Below are positions 1-11,830 of a stretch of DNA of 64,000 nucleotides, piece after piece (the stretch's first letter is position 1; each line of letters opens with the position of its first letter). The stretch covers positions 67,001-131,000 of the forward strand of contig JAVLUZ010000148.1 in assembly GCA_036768485.1 (NCBI GenBank), read 5' to 3'. Made by a program: the position numbers and the translations under genes. This DNA comes from Mermis nigrescens (lineage: Eukaryota > Nematoda > Enoplea > Mermithida > Mermithidae). The notes under the pieces were generated by a model, which was not told where the DNA came from, searched no databases, and was given only the letters and a program-made list of their open reading frames with translations.

Positions 1-111
1 GGATACGATCTGGACGGGCTGAAGTATGCTCACGATACTGTGAACCATTCGATCAGTTTCATCAATCCGGCGGACAATTCGACCCAAACCCAGAACATCG
101 AAGCTCAATGA
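1..111 (+). CDS. 3'-terminal exon fragment of an unidentified gene
   Basis: Frame 1 is open from the first base to a TGA at 109-111 and encodes 36 residues (begins GYDLDGLKYAHDTV, ends QTQNIEAQ). GC content is clearly higher than in the AT-rich sequence after about position 150, the same contrast seen between exons and introns of the collagen genes in this window. The drop in GC just after the stop fits a 3' end. I do not recognise the protein family and see no motif that fixes a function. The upstream part lies outside the window, so the exon may extend further left. The opposite strand is also open over this short stretch, so strand is a preference and not proven. Confidence 0.5.
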   Translation, partial: GYDLDGLKYAHDTVNHSISFINPADNSTQTQNIEAQ

Positions 112-671
112 TCTGAGGCCAAACGGGACCTTATGTTGACGCTGTTGGCTTAGTATTATTTTGAAATATTCAACTTTTATGGACAAAATGAATGTCAAGT
201 GCTCTCAAAATTTAAAATAAGTCAAATTTTTCCAGAGTGAATGAAATGTAATATTATATATATATTTTCTCGCTCCATTTTTCACGATGAGTTCGAAAAA
301 CTGAACTTTAAATTTTGATTTTCGCTGTCTGAAAAATTGTGTTAAAAAATGCTCCCCGAGTCGGGCGCATTTCTGTTAGTACCAGATGTATAATTGGTCG
401 ACCGACGAGGTCAGCCCAGCATGATTAATTGCGCACTTTTGTTTACTTTAGTGAGCGCTCGGGTCGCTAATTTGTTTGCTCGAGTCGCTCCGGTCAGAAC
501 TGGCGGCGTGCCCCCCAGGATCGGATTCAGCCAAATCCAATTTAAATACAATTTATGATTTTTTATTCAACAAAAGTTAATGGCTGATCCACCAGACCGG
601 ACCCACCTACTATACCGGGCCGAATTTGAGCCTTTGCCTCTCAACTGTATTTTTACGGGTATGGGACACTA
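112..671. other. Non-coding stretch, nothing identified
   Basis: AT-rich sequence with scattered stops in all frames. The part at about 360-530 is less AT-rich (repeated gctcgggtcgct-like words) but has no open frame of note. It may include the 3' untranslated region of the gene ending at 111; no AATAAA lies close to that stop. Confidence 0.4.
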
Positions 672-835
672 GGCCAGCATATTCAGATGGCCAGCATATT
701 TAGATAGCCAGCGTATTCAGTTGGCCAGTGGATTCAGATGGCCAGAGTATTCAGATGGCCAGCGTATTCAGATGGCCAGCCTACTGCTTCAGATGACCAG
801 CGTATTCAGATGGCCAGCATAGTCAGATGGCCAGC
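672..835 (+). repeat. Minisatellite, ~17-bp unit, left foldback arm
   Basis: About ten imperfect copies of GGCCAGCGTATTCAGAT in direct orientation, with single-base variants and one copy carrying extra bases (around 780-790). Confidence 0.85.
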
Positions 836-1405
836 AAAAGGGCAATAAATGTTAAGAAAAAGGTTAAAGATTGGCTTTCCATCCAATACTGAGTATTACC
901 AACACACCGAGGTGTGATTCTCGCTGAGATACCGCAAGGGGTCGCGACTCCTAAGGGCTTTAACCTTCGCCACACAAGTGTAGCTTCCCATTTATCAATC
1001 CCGAAGGGGTGAAAGACTGGGTGCGCTATATCGATTGATCTGTCCTAATTAGTGACCTCAACATAGTAGTCTGACATGCACAGTAACAGGTAGGTAGACA
1101 GGTAGGTAGGTACCCATATAGTTTGTATTCAAATAATTCACCCAGTGTACCTACGACGATACACAGGCAGCATGAGCATTCTCAGAGTGGTAAAGTTCAA
1201 AACAATGCGAAAATTGCAATTCTGGGGGTGTTGTGCCAATTATCGATTTCTAGGGGTTTCCAAATGCGTGCCAATAATGTTTTCCTATTGATTACTATAT
1301 TCATCTTAGTGACATGTAGGGTTACTTATGTATGTGCTTCTAGTAGCGCACTCGAACACGGTGGCGCAGTTGGCACCGACCCACCACTTACTCGCCAAGC
1401 CTAAA

Positions 1406-1565
1406 GCTGGCCATCTGACTGCGCTGGTCATGTGAATATGCTGGCCTTCTGATTATGCTGGCCATCTGAATACGCTGGCCATGTTAACACAGTGGGCGTC
1501 GGAAATGGATCATTTTGGCTGGCCATCTGAATACGCTGGTCATCTGAATATGCTGGCCATGTGAC
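1406..1565 (-). repeat. Minisatellite, ~17-bp unit, right foldback arm
   Basis: The reverse complement of the unit at 672-835, in two blocks (1406-1483 and 1516-1565) separated by about 32 bp of unrelated sequence. Confidence 0.85.
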
Positions 1566-2650
1566 TCGTAATCGTATTTGCGAGTCGCATATATGAATTC
1601 AATCGCGCATCAGTATCGAATGATCAAGGAATCTAATTGAATTGATCCTGGAAAAACTGAAATATTTCAGTGTAGATATGTGCGGAAATTACAAGGAATA
1701 AAGTAGAAATAATGAAAGCGTATAAGTCAATAAAGCGATAGACAAAGGAGGCAAGCGAGTCGCAATAATGACAATTAATGGTCAAATTAGTAGCATTTAA
1801 AGAAGACCAGCCAAAATGAAAGAGACGCAGATGCATCGCAATCGGTTCAGAAAAAAGACATTTTCTGTTACGGGAAATACGTAATATATGTTACGTCAGA
1901 ATCAGCAATGATTAAGGCGGTGGAAAACAGGTGATTATTTGGCTAAATGCAAATTATGCTAATTATTTGACATTAATACAGTCAGATTCGTTGTTTTTTA
2001 TACAAAATGAGCGTATTATCGAAAGCCGGCCATTTATTTGCCAAAGAGGTCTCATAAACAATGTTTTATAAAATGCGCATTTAGACAAAGAAAAACAAGG
2101 TCGATTATATGAGTTAGGCGTAGCAAAACAAAAGCACGCGCACCTCAGAATCGGGACTGATGATTAAGTTGCCAAAAACATCCATTTTCTTGGACTAAGT
2201 GCGTCATTACATCGCCATTGGGTCATTGGGTCCACTTTTTAATCAAATGAAAAGAGGAGTTATTCAAAACTTTTTTTATCGAGACATTAGGTAAAAATTA
2301 AAGCCAATTGCTAATTAACTCAGCTGTTTAAGCAATAATTATCGAGTATCCAAATGAGGATTGCTAATTAAATGTATTTTTTCCTGTCAGGAGCGTTATA
2401 AAGCGTAAGTTATCTTACACAATCGCCAAATTTTTTCAGATACGATAGAGCTTAGCTCTTAGGGCGAAGTATCAACAAAGAACATCGTAACGCCGCGTAC
2501 ACTTATCGCTGTTCTCTAAAGTCATTTTTTTCAGTTGCAATAACTAATAGCACGAAGGCAAAAGCCGAGGTAGAGTGGAAATAAAAATTGAATTTTTTCC
2601 ATAAAACACAGTAAATTACTTCAAAATAATAATTTATCTTTAAATATATA
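1566..2650. other. Non-coding stretch, nothing identified
   Basis: AT-rich, no convincing open frame on either strand, and no repeat that I could match elsewhere in the window. Confidence 0.4.
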
Positions 2651-2658
2651 TGATGATA

Positions 2659-2699
<41 letters not shown>

Positions 2700-2714
2700 A
2701 ATAATCATAATAAT

Positions 2715-2758
<44 letters not shown>

Positions 2759-2766
2759 TAATAATA

Positions 2767-2803
<37 letters not shown>

Positions 2804-3055
2804 AAAACAACAACAACAACAGTAATAATAATGATAATAATAATAATAATAGTAATCATAATGATAAAATAATAATACTATTATTTATATAATAATAATA
2901 ATAATTATTATTATTATAAAATATTATATAATAATAATAATAATAATAATATTAATAACAATAATAATAATTCTAATAATAATAATAATAATAATAATAA
3001 TAGTAATAACAACAATAATAATAAAATTAATACTTGTAACAACAGTAATAATATC
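2651..3055. repeat. Compound microsatellite (ATG)n then (AAT)n
   Basis: Begins with about 16 ATG/GAT triplets (2651-2700) and continues as interrupted AAT/AAC triplets to about 3055. Interruptions and small inversions (TTATTATTA inside AATAATAAT) show it is old and diverged. Confidence 0.95.
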
Positions 3056-5108
3056 CATATAATTGATAAACTGCAGTAATAACAGAAACAACAATGACTG
3101 CAACAGCTACAAACGCTGTTTCAAACGTTTTTAATGCGGCCGACCAAAGCCTAGGCTAAATAATAATAATAATGACGAAATTGCAGTCATTTTTGCAACA
3201 GACAACAAATAATGGAAACAATCGGAAACAACATAATCCCACTCATTTAGCAATTGCTACCCGCGATTTGTTTATTGCCATTAGCCAGAAGAACAACAAG
3301 CGTTCTTTCTGGTAATTAGTAAATAAGCTACCCAAAAAGCCATGTTTTGTTTCGTTTTTGCATCGCGAAAAATAGATTCGTAATATATTTTTAACCATAT
3401 TTAAGTCTGATCGGTTATCCAGTTCCTGGTAGATAGGATTTATTGCTCAGACGTATAAACGATACCGCGCCATTCACCGAATCGGATAAATATCCTCTTT
3501 CTTATGATAGTTCTTACGAAATAATCCGACGCAAAAAATTAAAAACTTATCGCATTTCTTCACTTCAGTGCTTTTTGACAAACTGCTGTCCTTAACACTA
3601 AATAAATGACCCGGGAAGAAAAGATGGAAGCTGAATAAAGTCGGAAATAAAGCCCTAGTTGTAGGACATTCAACGCGTAAACATTCGTCATATGTTGGCA
3701 TATTCCTAAGATAAAAACTTTTGAAAATGAAAGTATTTCATCGATCGGGCATCGTTTTTCCAATTTTAAAAGAATGTGTGATTTTGAAATTTAAAAACAA
3801 AACACATTAAAAAGCGACTGTTGAGTTTTCGTGAGTCAATATGTATGTAAAAAAACGTTCGTTTGGGATAATTTGACGAAAATCGTGTATATTAAAATTC
3901 AGAGAAGAATAATTGAAACATTAATTATAAATAAAAAAATAAATGGTGAAATAGCTTTTTTACAGTTCTACAAAAAATGGCTTTTCAGTCATATATTTTC
4001 GTTTTTGTTATAATGTAATACAAAGAGGCGCCTAATCTTTGTACCATTTTATAACAATACTTTTTCTTTACATTGCGAAAATTTGCAACTATCCCGTGAC
4101 AATTTCAAATCGTTAAAATTTTCGAGTCGAGCATCAGTCTAGCCACTTTCCTCAGATAACCACTAATCATTAACGTTTTTTTAGGGAAAACTCGTCCTGA
4201 TATATTTGAGGTAAATTCGGAGGCGATATAGCGATTATTTTGGACAATTCGCGCATCATCCTATTTACACGCTTACTGCGTAATTTAGGCTAATATCTCA
4301 AAATTCATTACAGTCACTCTCTGCCTGAGTGAGAACAGGCAGCTTGCTTCATCCAGAATTTTTTAATTTTTCCGGAAAAGACAGCATCTGTAGAAAATGA
4401 AACAAATTCAGGACTAAGGAAATTATTATCGATTCCATATCGAAGTGTAATAATCTATCGTAAATTGATTTGTATCTTTTCTACATTTTCCACCCCACCC
4501 TTTTTAATTTTGACTACAATTTTCAACTTAGTTTGATTGACCCTCCGTTTACCGTGTCCTTTGCCGGAGGCATAATGAATCACTTTCGTGGCATTTTTTT
4601 CTGTTCTACCTTATCCATGTGTCCAAAACTTTGTCTAGCCTCGTTTTGGCTTCAGTTACATCGTTTTTAATGGTTTAGCTCGAAGAGGAGTTATAGAGTA
4701 GTAAGAAATAGGCATTTTTTGGCCTATTTACAGTGATATCACAAAAATTCAAGATGGGAAAATAAGGTTCTAATAAGAAAATTTAGTGGTTTATTCCTCT
4801 CCAGCTCTTTAAATGCATCCCCTGGATGTGTTTAACACAACAGAAATCTACTTTTTCTTGTTTTTGCATAATGTCCAACAGGTGCCTATTCTTATGCATT
4901 GTGATAGTTTTTTAATTATACCTCTTTCAAAAATAATTTTCACAGAAAATAACATACATATTCAGAAAGAGCATAAAAAATTGCACTAAATGAAAGTAAT
5001 AGCTGTCAGAGAATGTTAAGGAGGCATAGCTTAATATGCACTAGGAGTTTATGCCATGATGGTGCACTTCGACTGCAAAAACATGATGGTAAATGGAAGG
5101 TTAACGAC
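3056..5108. other. Non-coding stretch, nothing identified
   Basis: AT-rich sequence. Several frames of 60-75 codons on either strand have no recognisable motif and the composition expected by chance, so I call no gene. Confidence 0.4.
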
Positions 5109-5665
5109 CAGAAATGCACATGGGGACTTTGGGAGTCTAGACAACCCAGAATGAAAAATAAGAAATGTTTTCGGGAAAATGAGGCAAAATGAAGGCAAAA
5201 AGCGGATGAAAATTGAACATTTTAATCAAAAGTCTGCAAAGTTAACCGAAACTGTGTAGTAACGTGGTTTAAACGCTGCTTAAACCAGTTTTTATGGTCA
5301 TTTTGGCCCGAAAAAGCTCAATTTTTGATCGCCTTCCCGGAACCGCTGACCGCCCAGATCGGTCATGCTGTGCATCTTTGTTTAGACCATAGGTGCACAG
5401 CATGGCCGATCTGGGGGATGGAAGTCAGCCAGTCTGGGGTGGAGTCAAGAATTGAGTATATTTGGGCCAATATGACCTCGAAAGCTGGTGCAAGCGCTAA
5501 TATAGCGTTATAACTGCGTTATTACACATCTTCTGGTCAATTTGAAGCATTTTTGTAGATAATTAATTATCAATTTCTATCCGTTTTTCGCCTTCATTTC
5601 GCTCCATGTTTCCGAAAAAATTTCCAGTTTTTCTATTCTGGGGAGGGTCTACACCAAACATGCAC
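5109..5665. mobile_element. Family A palindromic element (full copy)
   Basis: The whole stretch is one large imperfect palindrome centred near 5390 (arms meet at TAGACCATAGGTGCACAGCA). The left arm reads ...aaaatgaggcaaaatgaagg... and later ...ggtcattttggcc...; the right arm carries the complements (...ggccaatatgacc..., ...ccttcatttcgctcc...). Partial copies of the same arms occur at 7185, 10735, 11050, 11277, 13640, 23205, 44610 and 54870. No coding capacity is visible, so this is a MITE/foldback-type element that could fold into a hairpin of about 250 bp. Confidence 0.7.
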
Positions 5666-6115
5666 AGCATGGGAATTCTTAGGGGGAGTTGAAATTATAA
5701 AGTGCCTTTCTTGAGTCCAACAATGGTAGGTACGCGTCAAAAACATAGTTTTTCAACGTTTCTGACTATGCTCTATCTTTCTAGAGCATAAAAACATAAA
5801 AGAATTTCGAGAAAAATTCAAAAAAGTTGGAGCAATTTGATTAAAATATAGTCAAAACATGAGGATAAGGGCGCGAAGCGCCGAGAATTTGGCACTTTCG
5901 AGCAAATAGATTGCTAAAAACGCTTAAAAAGCATCTTTTCAACAAATTTTTCGAAATTTTTTGGGAACTTTCAAAAAAATCGCTAATTCTGGGGAAGGGT
6001 GAAAAAACTTTTGCAGGGTGAAAATTTTTCAGGAGGAGGGGGTGAGAACCCCTGTAAACCCCTAGATCCTGTATGGTCTAGACCCCAAGACCTCAACTCC
6101 CCACGTACATGTCTG
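5666..6115 (+). mobile_element. Family B element (longest copy)
   Basis: Starts near ATGCACAGCATGGG and ends near CCTGTATGG. It contains the words acgcgtcaaaa, ctctatctttctaga and the near-palindrome GGCGCGAAGCGCC. Other copies are at 27645-27990, 47559-47751 (internally deleted) and 50345-50655, sharing the same order of words. The copy at 47559 shows an exact 8-bp target duplication, which supports mobility of the family. No coding capacity. Confidence 0.65.
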
Positions 6116-7184
6116 TTTACGACTGTCCTGATGAGAAGCCAATTCTGAATCGAATTTCCCAAGTGTGCTACAAATTATGTTCACAATTAATAACAATCAA
6201 TCTTGCTTTTATGCTTTGAAGATAAAAACATAAAATGCTATATTTCGTAGGATTCACATAAAGTCGACCGCGTGCAGAAATCTTTTCGTCTAAAAATCAT
6301 GCGTCAAAAATAGAGGAAGAATGGCCCGTCGACTAAAGAAACAAGGGAAATATCGAAACAACTGCTGTCGAACCGAACAAAACCCTTTCTTAAAATTAAG
6401 GCATCAATTTAGGGGTCGTTAACCATTCAACGGGCCGACAAGCAGCTCAAAAGTGAAAAAATTCGTTTTAAAACAACTAAATTGCAGGTTCAAACGATGT
6501 TTATAGCCAATTTTCCCGAAACAAAGCCCCAAAAAAGGTGCGATAAACATGGGCCGCGACGAATTTAGGGACAAATACCGTTGTTGCCCGGCGAGCGATT
6601 CGCTAAAATAACATTTTAGACGCAAAATTACGTAAAGAAATATGGGTAAACATTAGGAATAAGAAGACACATGATCATTACGAGAGACTGAAATTATATG
6701 TTATCCAAAGAGTCAGTTGTTCAATAAATATGTACAGTCAGGTGTCAAATTAATGGCAGTTGATTTGTTATTAAACGAGGTGCGAGTGAAGGAGGCGAAG
6801 GGGGAAGATCGGCATCGTAGAATTTAAGCAAAAAATTTGCGTTTATGCTACGCAATTTCCGTAGAAGGATTTTACTGAACGAAACTTATCGGATTTTAAT
6901 TAGCGGGCTTGAGGTCAAAATTAGATTTTAGCTCAGGAAAAGGTGTGCGCTACTAACGCCCACGTAAAACGTCATAGTGTGGAAATAAGGCAAAAGTTCG
7001 GATCTAGTGAATGGTAAGCTGAGAAAAACGTGACATTTAGTGAAGAAGATTTCAAATCCGATTATAGTACGCTTAGTGTGGCGCGAAAAACGGTTTCTAG
7101 CTTACTGAAAAGCATTAGCTGCTTCGCAGAGTTTCATTAGCTAGACATTCTAAAGCCAATCAAGGCATACTGTAAGCGCAGACG
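6116..7184. other. Non-coding stretch, nothing identified
   Basis: Mixed-composition sequence without a convincing open frame or a repeat match that I could see. Confidence 0.35.
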
Positions 7185-7445
7185 TGCATGCGGGTGGGGG
7201 AGGGGTTGGGGGCATAGATCCCCTGAAATGGAAAAAGGGAAATTTTTTCGAGAAAAAATTTGGCTTAATGGAGGCTAATAAGCGATTAAAATTGAAAATC
7301 GTCATCAAAAGTGCTTGAAATTGAGTAAAAACTGTGGATCAAGTTAGTTTTAAAGTCGTTTTAGCGTTTGCACCAGTTTTTGGCGTCATTTTGGACAAAA
7401 ATGAGTCAAAATTTTACCCCTTTTTAAACCAGCCATGCTCTGAAT
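7185..7445. mobile_element. Family A, left-arm fragment
   Basis: Matches the left arm of the 5109-5665 palindrome in order: G-rich start, aattttttcgagaaa, aatggaggctaa, attgaaaatcgtcatcaaaagtgctt, then ttggcgtcattttggac. The right arm is missing. Confidence 0.55.
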
Positions 7446-8599
7446 CTATATTGTGTAAGTCATTTTTTGTAGCAAAAATTTTAGAGTTTAGCCGTTAGTG
7501 TAAATGGATTGCATACGAACACAATTTTATCGTAAAATTTCGTCTTTTTTAAACAGAATTTCGCCATTTTATTACATATTTTTTCTGATTTTAAGCAGAT
7601 GGGCTGATAAATTACTGTTTCTAACGCGAAATTAATTGATTTTATAGAAAGGATTTCGGAAAAAAAGTGACGACTTTCAATAAATTTACTATTTTAGGTT
7701 AGCTGATCAGGCATATTTAAAGAAACGACGTTGCAGGCTAATACAGTGATAAGTTGTCTAAATCTTGGCGTCTAGGAATTTTCTTTAGATAGACTTCGTT
7801 ATGTGACACGAGGCACAGAGTTTTCGAATGTAATCTCTTTGGCTAAAAATATGCAGATTTTAGGAAAAAAATAATGGAAATACAGATCGAACAAAAATAG
7901 TTGTATTGCAAAATCAATTTGCTACGACCAATTTTGCTTTGTTATTTGCACTTTGTGTTGCATTTAAATTATAATAAAGTTGACGACCCTCGTTCATCCT
8001 TTTTTATGACCGTTTGAAAAATGGAAAATATTAAGAGCAAACGGCTTTACGTGAAAGTAATGATTCGAACCAGCTACAAAGACTTCTTGACATAACTGCT
8101 AATTCATATAGAACTATAGGTTTTGCGCAAACTGCAAAATACCGCTAGGCGACAGCTGTTACACATATAAAAAATTATTGATTTAGATACAATGAATGTT
8201 ATTTGCGCCACCCTGAACGTATATAGTATACAATGAAGCTTATTTGCAGCTAAAAAGTAGTAGTAAGGAATAAGAATTAATTAGTAAATTAACTAAAGTA
8301 GTAAAGAAATAAATTGAATGAAACAATAAATTATAATGAATAAATAACGATAAATTATCATAAATTATTATAATATAATTACAATAAAGCAATAAATTCA
8401 AGACCGCACAATTATTTTATTTACAGTAAAGCCAGCCCTATTCTTTAGAGTTCACAAAGTTAAAATTTTAATACAGGAAATAGGAATATTTATTTCGGAA
8501 ATTGATATTTTTCACGCTGTTTGATTTGAAATAAGGTTCTTTTAGAGTATTTATGCTGTATTTAATTCACAAGCATTTTGACCTTAAAAACCGATTTCA
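7446..8599. other. Non-coding stretch, nothing identified
   Basis: Strongly AT-rich, especially 8240-8420 (taaattaataaat-like). No gene or recognised repeat. Confidence 0.4.
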
Positions 8600-9040
<441 letters not shown>

Positions 9041-10559
9041 ACTACTATTAGCTTTGTTCAGCATTGTGTACAAAGCAATTTAAATCTTCAGATACTATTT
9101 CACTAAGAATGAGCTGAAATTATGTCCTGTATGATTAATAAAACTAAGTTGGAGTTACGAGTAGTATCTCGAAGAAAAAGTTATGCGATTATAAATTCTC
9201 CTTAAGATGGGATACAGTGAAAAATCATGCTACATAGCTATAGTTTGCACATAACTTATACGTAGAAAAGTTTTTGCTTGCTTAAAAAAATCAGAAAAAT
9301 CCTTTCCATGTAAAAAAGGGTCATGAAGAGAAGCGAACAGCAACGATGAAATATGAGAGAAGAAGTGCATTCAAAGAACCTGCGGTGTTTTCTTTCATTA
9401 AATCGAAAAAAACTAAAAATTTTCAATGTATCGTCTTGGCTTTAATCCGAGACTTTATTTAAGACATTTAGAACCGAATTGAGATATTGGAAGGCGAGCC
9501 GATTTCAGGGATTCCAAAAAATAATAAACAACGCTTTTTTGTGGCGTTTAATATTCAAAACAAGGTTCCCTAGTCCGACTAAACGAATGAATCAAAATCG
9601 GCACAATCACCGAATGAATCGTTATAGAAATATTCGCCTACAGTGGCGAAAACCTTCGGAAAACGGATTACCGATTTGGGCCGAAAAATGCCAAAAAAAT
9701 GATCAAATTTTTCGGACTATCATCGTCCCGTCTCGACATAGAAATAACCCTATTCCTTCGTTTACATTCGCGCGTATAAAAACGCAAAAATACGCGATAC
9801 TTGGCCAGAAATAGATAAAAATAACGCGTACACATCGCATAAAATATTCGACCATTACTCGCCCCCAGTGGCGAATAACGCACAGGCGTTTTTCGCACCC
9901 TCGGGGCGAGTCAAAACATTCCATTTAGACGCCTTATCCCGCGCCAAATTAAATTCTGGCTTAGTTCCAACGGCCGATCCGGGCCGATGACGTCAATGGA
10001 GAGAGTTTTTTCATTCGGTTAGCTAATTTTTTCATTCGGTTAGCTGACTCGGCGAGTGGCTAAAATTAGTAGTGCGCGAAAAGGGCGGGAAAAAATTTTT
10101 ATCGAATATTAGGAAGGATAGTGATGAAAAAGTTTACTTTTCCAACATTTTGCGCTATTTTATTCGGCTAAACACGTACGCCGGAAGCTCGGTGATAAGC
10201 TAATTTTCGTTTAAGCTGAGCGATTCGGTTCGTCACGCGAAATATCCGCGAAACATACGTATGCTATTTCACGACGTGTAAGCAGTGGCGCGAGTTGATA
10301 GCTTATGAAACGGATAGCTTATCCGGCTGACTAGCTACGGGCTTTAACTATATTATTATCGTGTGTATAAGATTGAATAATTGGATTTTAGAGTCTGACA
10401 GGAACGAAAATTTACACGCGGCTTATTCTCTCGTCGGATCGTTTCTATTTTTTAGACGGGACAGAATGCTACGAATGAGCGAACTTAAAAAAAGTTGGAT
10501 TCGAGCACATTTTCTGGATAAAATATTAGATGGATGGAAAGAAATCTTACTTATGCTGA
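9041..10559. other. Non-coding stretch with a small tandem duplication
   Basis: From about 9450 to 10330 the sequence is less AT-rich and rich in TCG/CGA words, as are 26650-27250, 31000-31450 and 43700-44060. Near 10005-10045 a 23-bp unit (tttttcattcggttagct) is duplicated in tandem. Frames up to about 110 codons (9479-9814 plus) start at TTG and show no domain, so no gene is called. Confidence 0.4.
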
Positions 10560-11830
10560 GAGCGACAATCGTACGTGGGCGTGGGGAGGTCAGGACCGTA
10601 GCAGCACACCGGGGAGAGGGGGAGGGGTTTGGAGTCTAGACTATACATGGGCAGCAACCAAACTCTTGGGTGTCAGATGGGGCAAAATTACTAACATCAA
10701 TACCGGAAATTAAATTCTGGAGCTCTATCGATTTTGGGAAGATCTTTCAGATTCTTGGGGAGGGTCTAGACCATAGATGCACAGCAAGGCCCATCTAGGG
10801 GGTCAGCCGGTCTAGGGGGTCAGAAATTGATCTTTTTTGGACCAAAATCACCTCAAAAAACTAGTGTAAGCGCTAAAATAGCGCTAAAACGGCGTTTTTA
10901 CACAGTTTCTGGTCAATTTAAAGCATTTTAAAGAAAATTTTGAAATTTTCATCAATTTTTGGCCGTCCTAACCTCCCACCCATTTGCATGTCTTGTCCAG
11001 ACACCCTGCGCCCATGTGTATACTAGACCAAATATGCACGTGGGTAGTTGGGGTCTAGACCTCCCCAGAATAGTAAAATAGGAAGTTTTGTGCGGAAAAT
11101 GAAGCAAAATGAAGGCCGAAAATGAACAAACATTAGTGAATTAGTGATTTTCTTCATAAATGCTTAAATTGATCAGATACGGTGGAAAGACGTACGTTTT
11201 AATGTTACATTTAAACAGTTTTTGGGGTCAGTTTGGCCCAAAAAAGGTCAATTTTTGATCCCCTAAATCATTAGACCCCCAGAATAAAAAAATTTGGGAA
11301 ATTTTGTGGTGAAAATTCGGCGAAATTCGGCAAAATGAAGGCCATAAATGGTTGAAAATCGAAAAATCTCTTCAACGTGCTTGTAATTGACTACAAACAT
11401 GGACAAACATAGTTTTAACGCTATTTTAGCATTTGTCACAGTTTTTGAGGTAATTTTGGCCCAAAAAAAGCTCACTAACTAGCCCCTCAGACTGCCTGAC
11501 TTCCCCTAGATTGACCATGGTGTGGACAATAGATGCACAGCATGACCGGTCTAGGGGGAGAATCAGCCGGTCTGGGGTGGTGTCAAAAATTGAGATTTTT
11601 TTTAGCTAACATGACCCCAAAAACTGTTATAAGCGCGTGATGGCGTTAGAAGTACGTTATTACCCAGTTTCTGGTAAATTTGAAGCACATCCGTTTTTGG
11701 CCTTCAATTTGGCTTATTTCCTCCACCAAATTTTCCATTTTTCCATTCTGGGTGTCAGACACCAAACATCCCACGTGCATGTCTGGTCTGGACCTCAGAG
11801 TGCGAGAGACCCAAACGGTCTCCAAAATTC
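10560..11830. mobile_element. Cluster of family A and related elements
   Basis: A composite block. It has a G-rich end fragment with gggcagcaacc (about 10570-10735), a right arm (10735-10985), CACCC-rich junctions with gcccatgtgtatactagacc (11000-11050), a left arm (11050-11275) and a complete palindromic copy (11277-11765). Alternating orientations suggest repeated insertion of one family into itself. Confidence 0.6.
11277..11765. mobile_element. Family A palindromic element (full copy)
   Basis: The left arm (agaataaaaaaattt... to ggtaattttggcc) and the right arm (aaaaattgagatttt... to ttttccattctggg) are reverse complements around a centre near 11525, as in the copy at 5109-5665. Confidence 0.65.

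Larger units (their letters stand above)
672..1565. mobile_element. Foldback-like element with minisatellite terminal arms
   Basis: The left arm (672-835) is a run of about ten variants of a roughly 17-bp unit, GGCCAGCGTATTCAGAT. The right arm (1406-1565) is the same unit in reverse orientation (CTGGCCATCTGAATACG), interrupted once at about 1484-1515. The arms enclose about 570 bp of unrelated, less AT-rich sequence containing a small gtaggtag repeat near 1090. Terminal inverted repeats made of short tandem repeats are the hallmark of foldback (FB-type) transposons. No transposase is visible and no clear target duplication was found, so it is non-autonomous or a relic. The short plus-strand open frame at 1123-1404 starts at a TTG and looks fortuitous. 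Confidence 0.6.

Noticed and set aside
1123..1404. 93-codon frame inside the foldback element, with a hydrophobic stretch
   Set aside because: Begins at TTG, ends at the repeat arm, and has no transposase motif.
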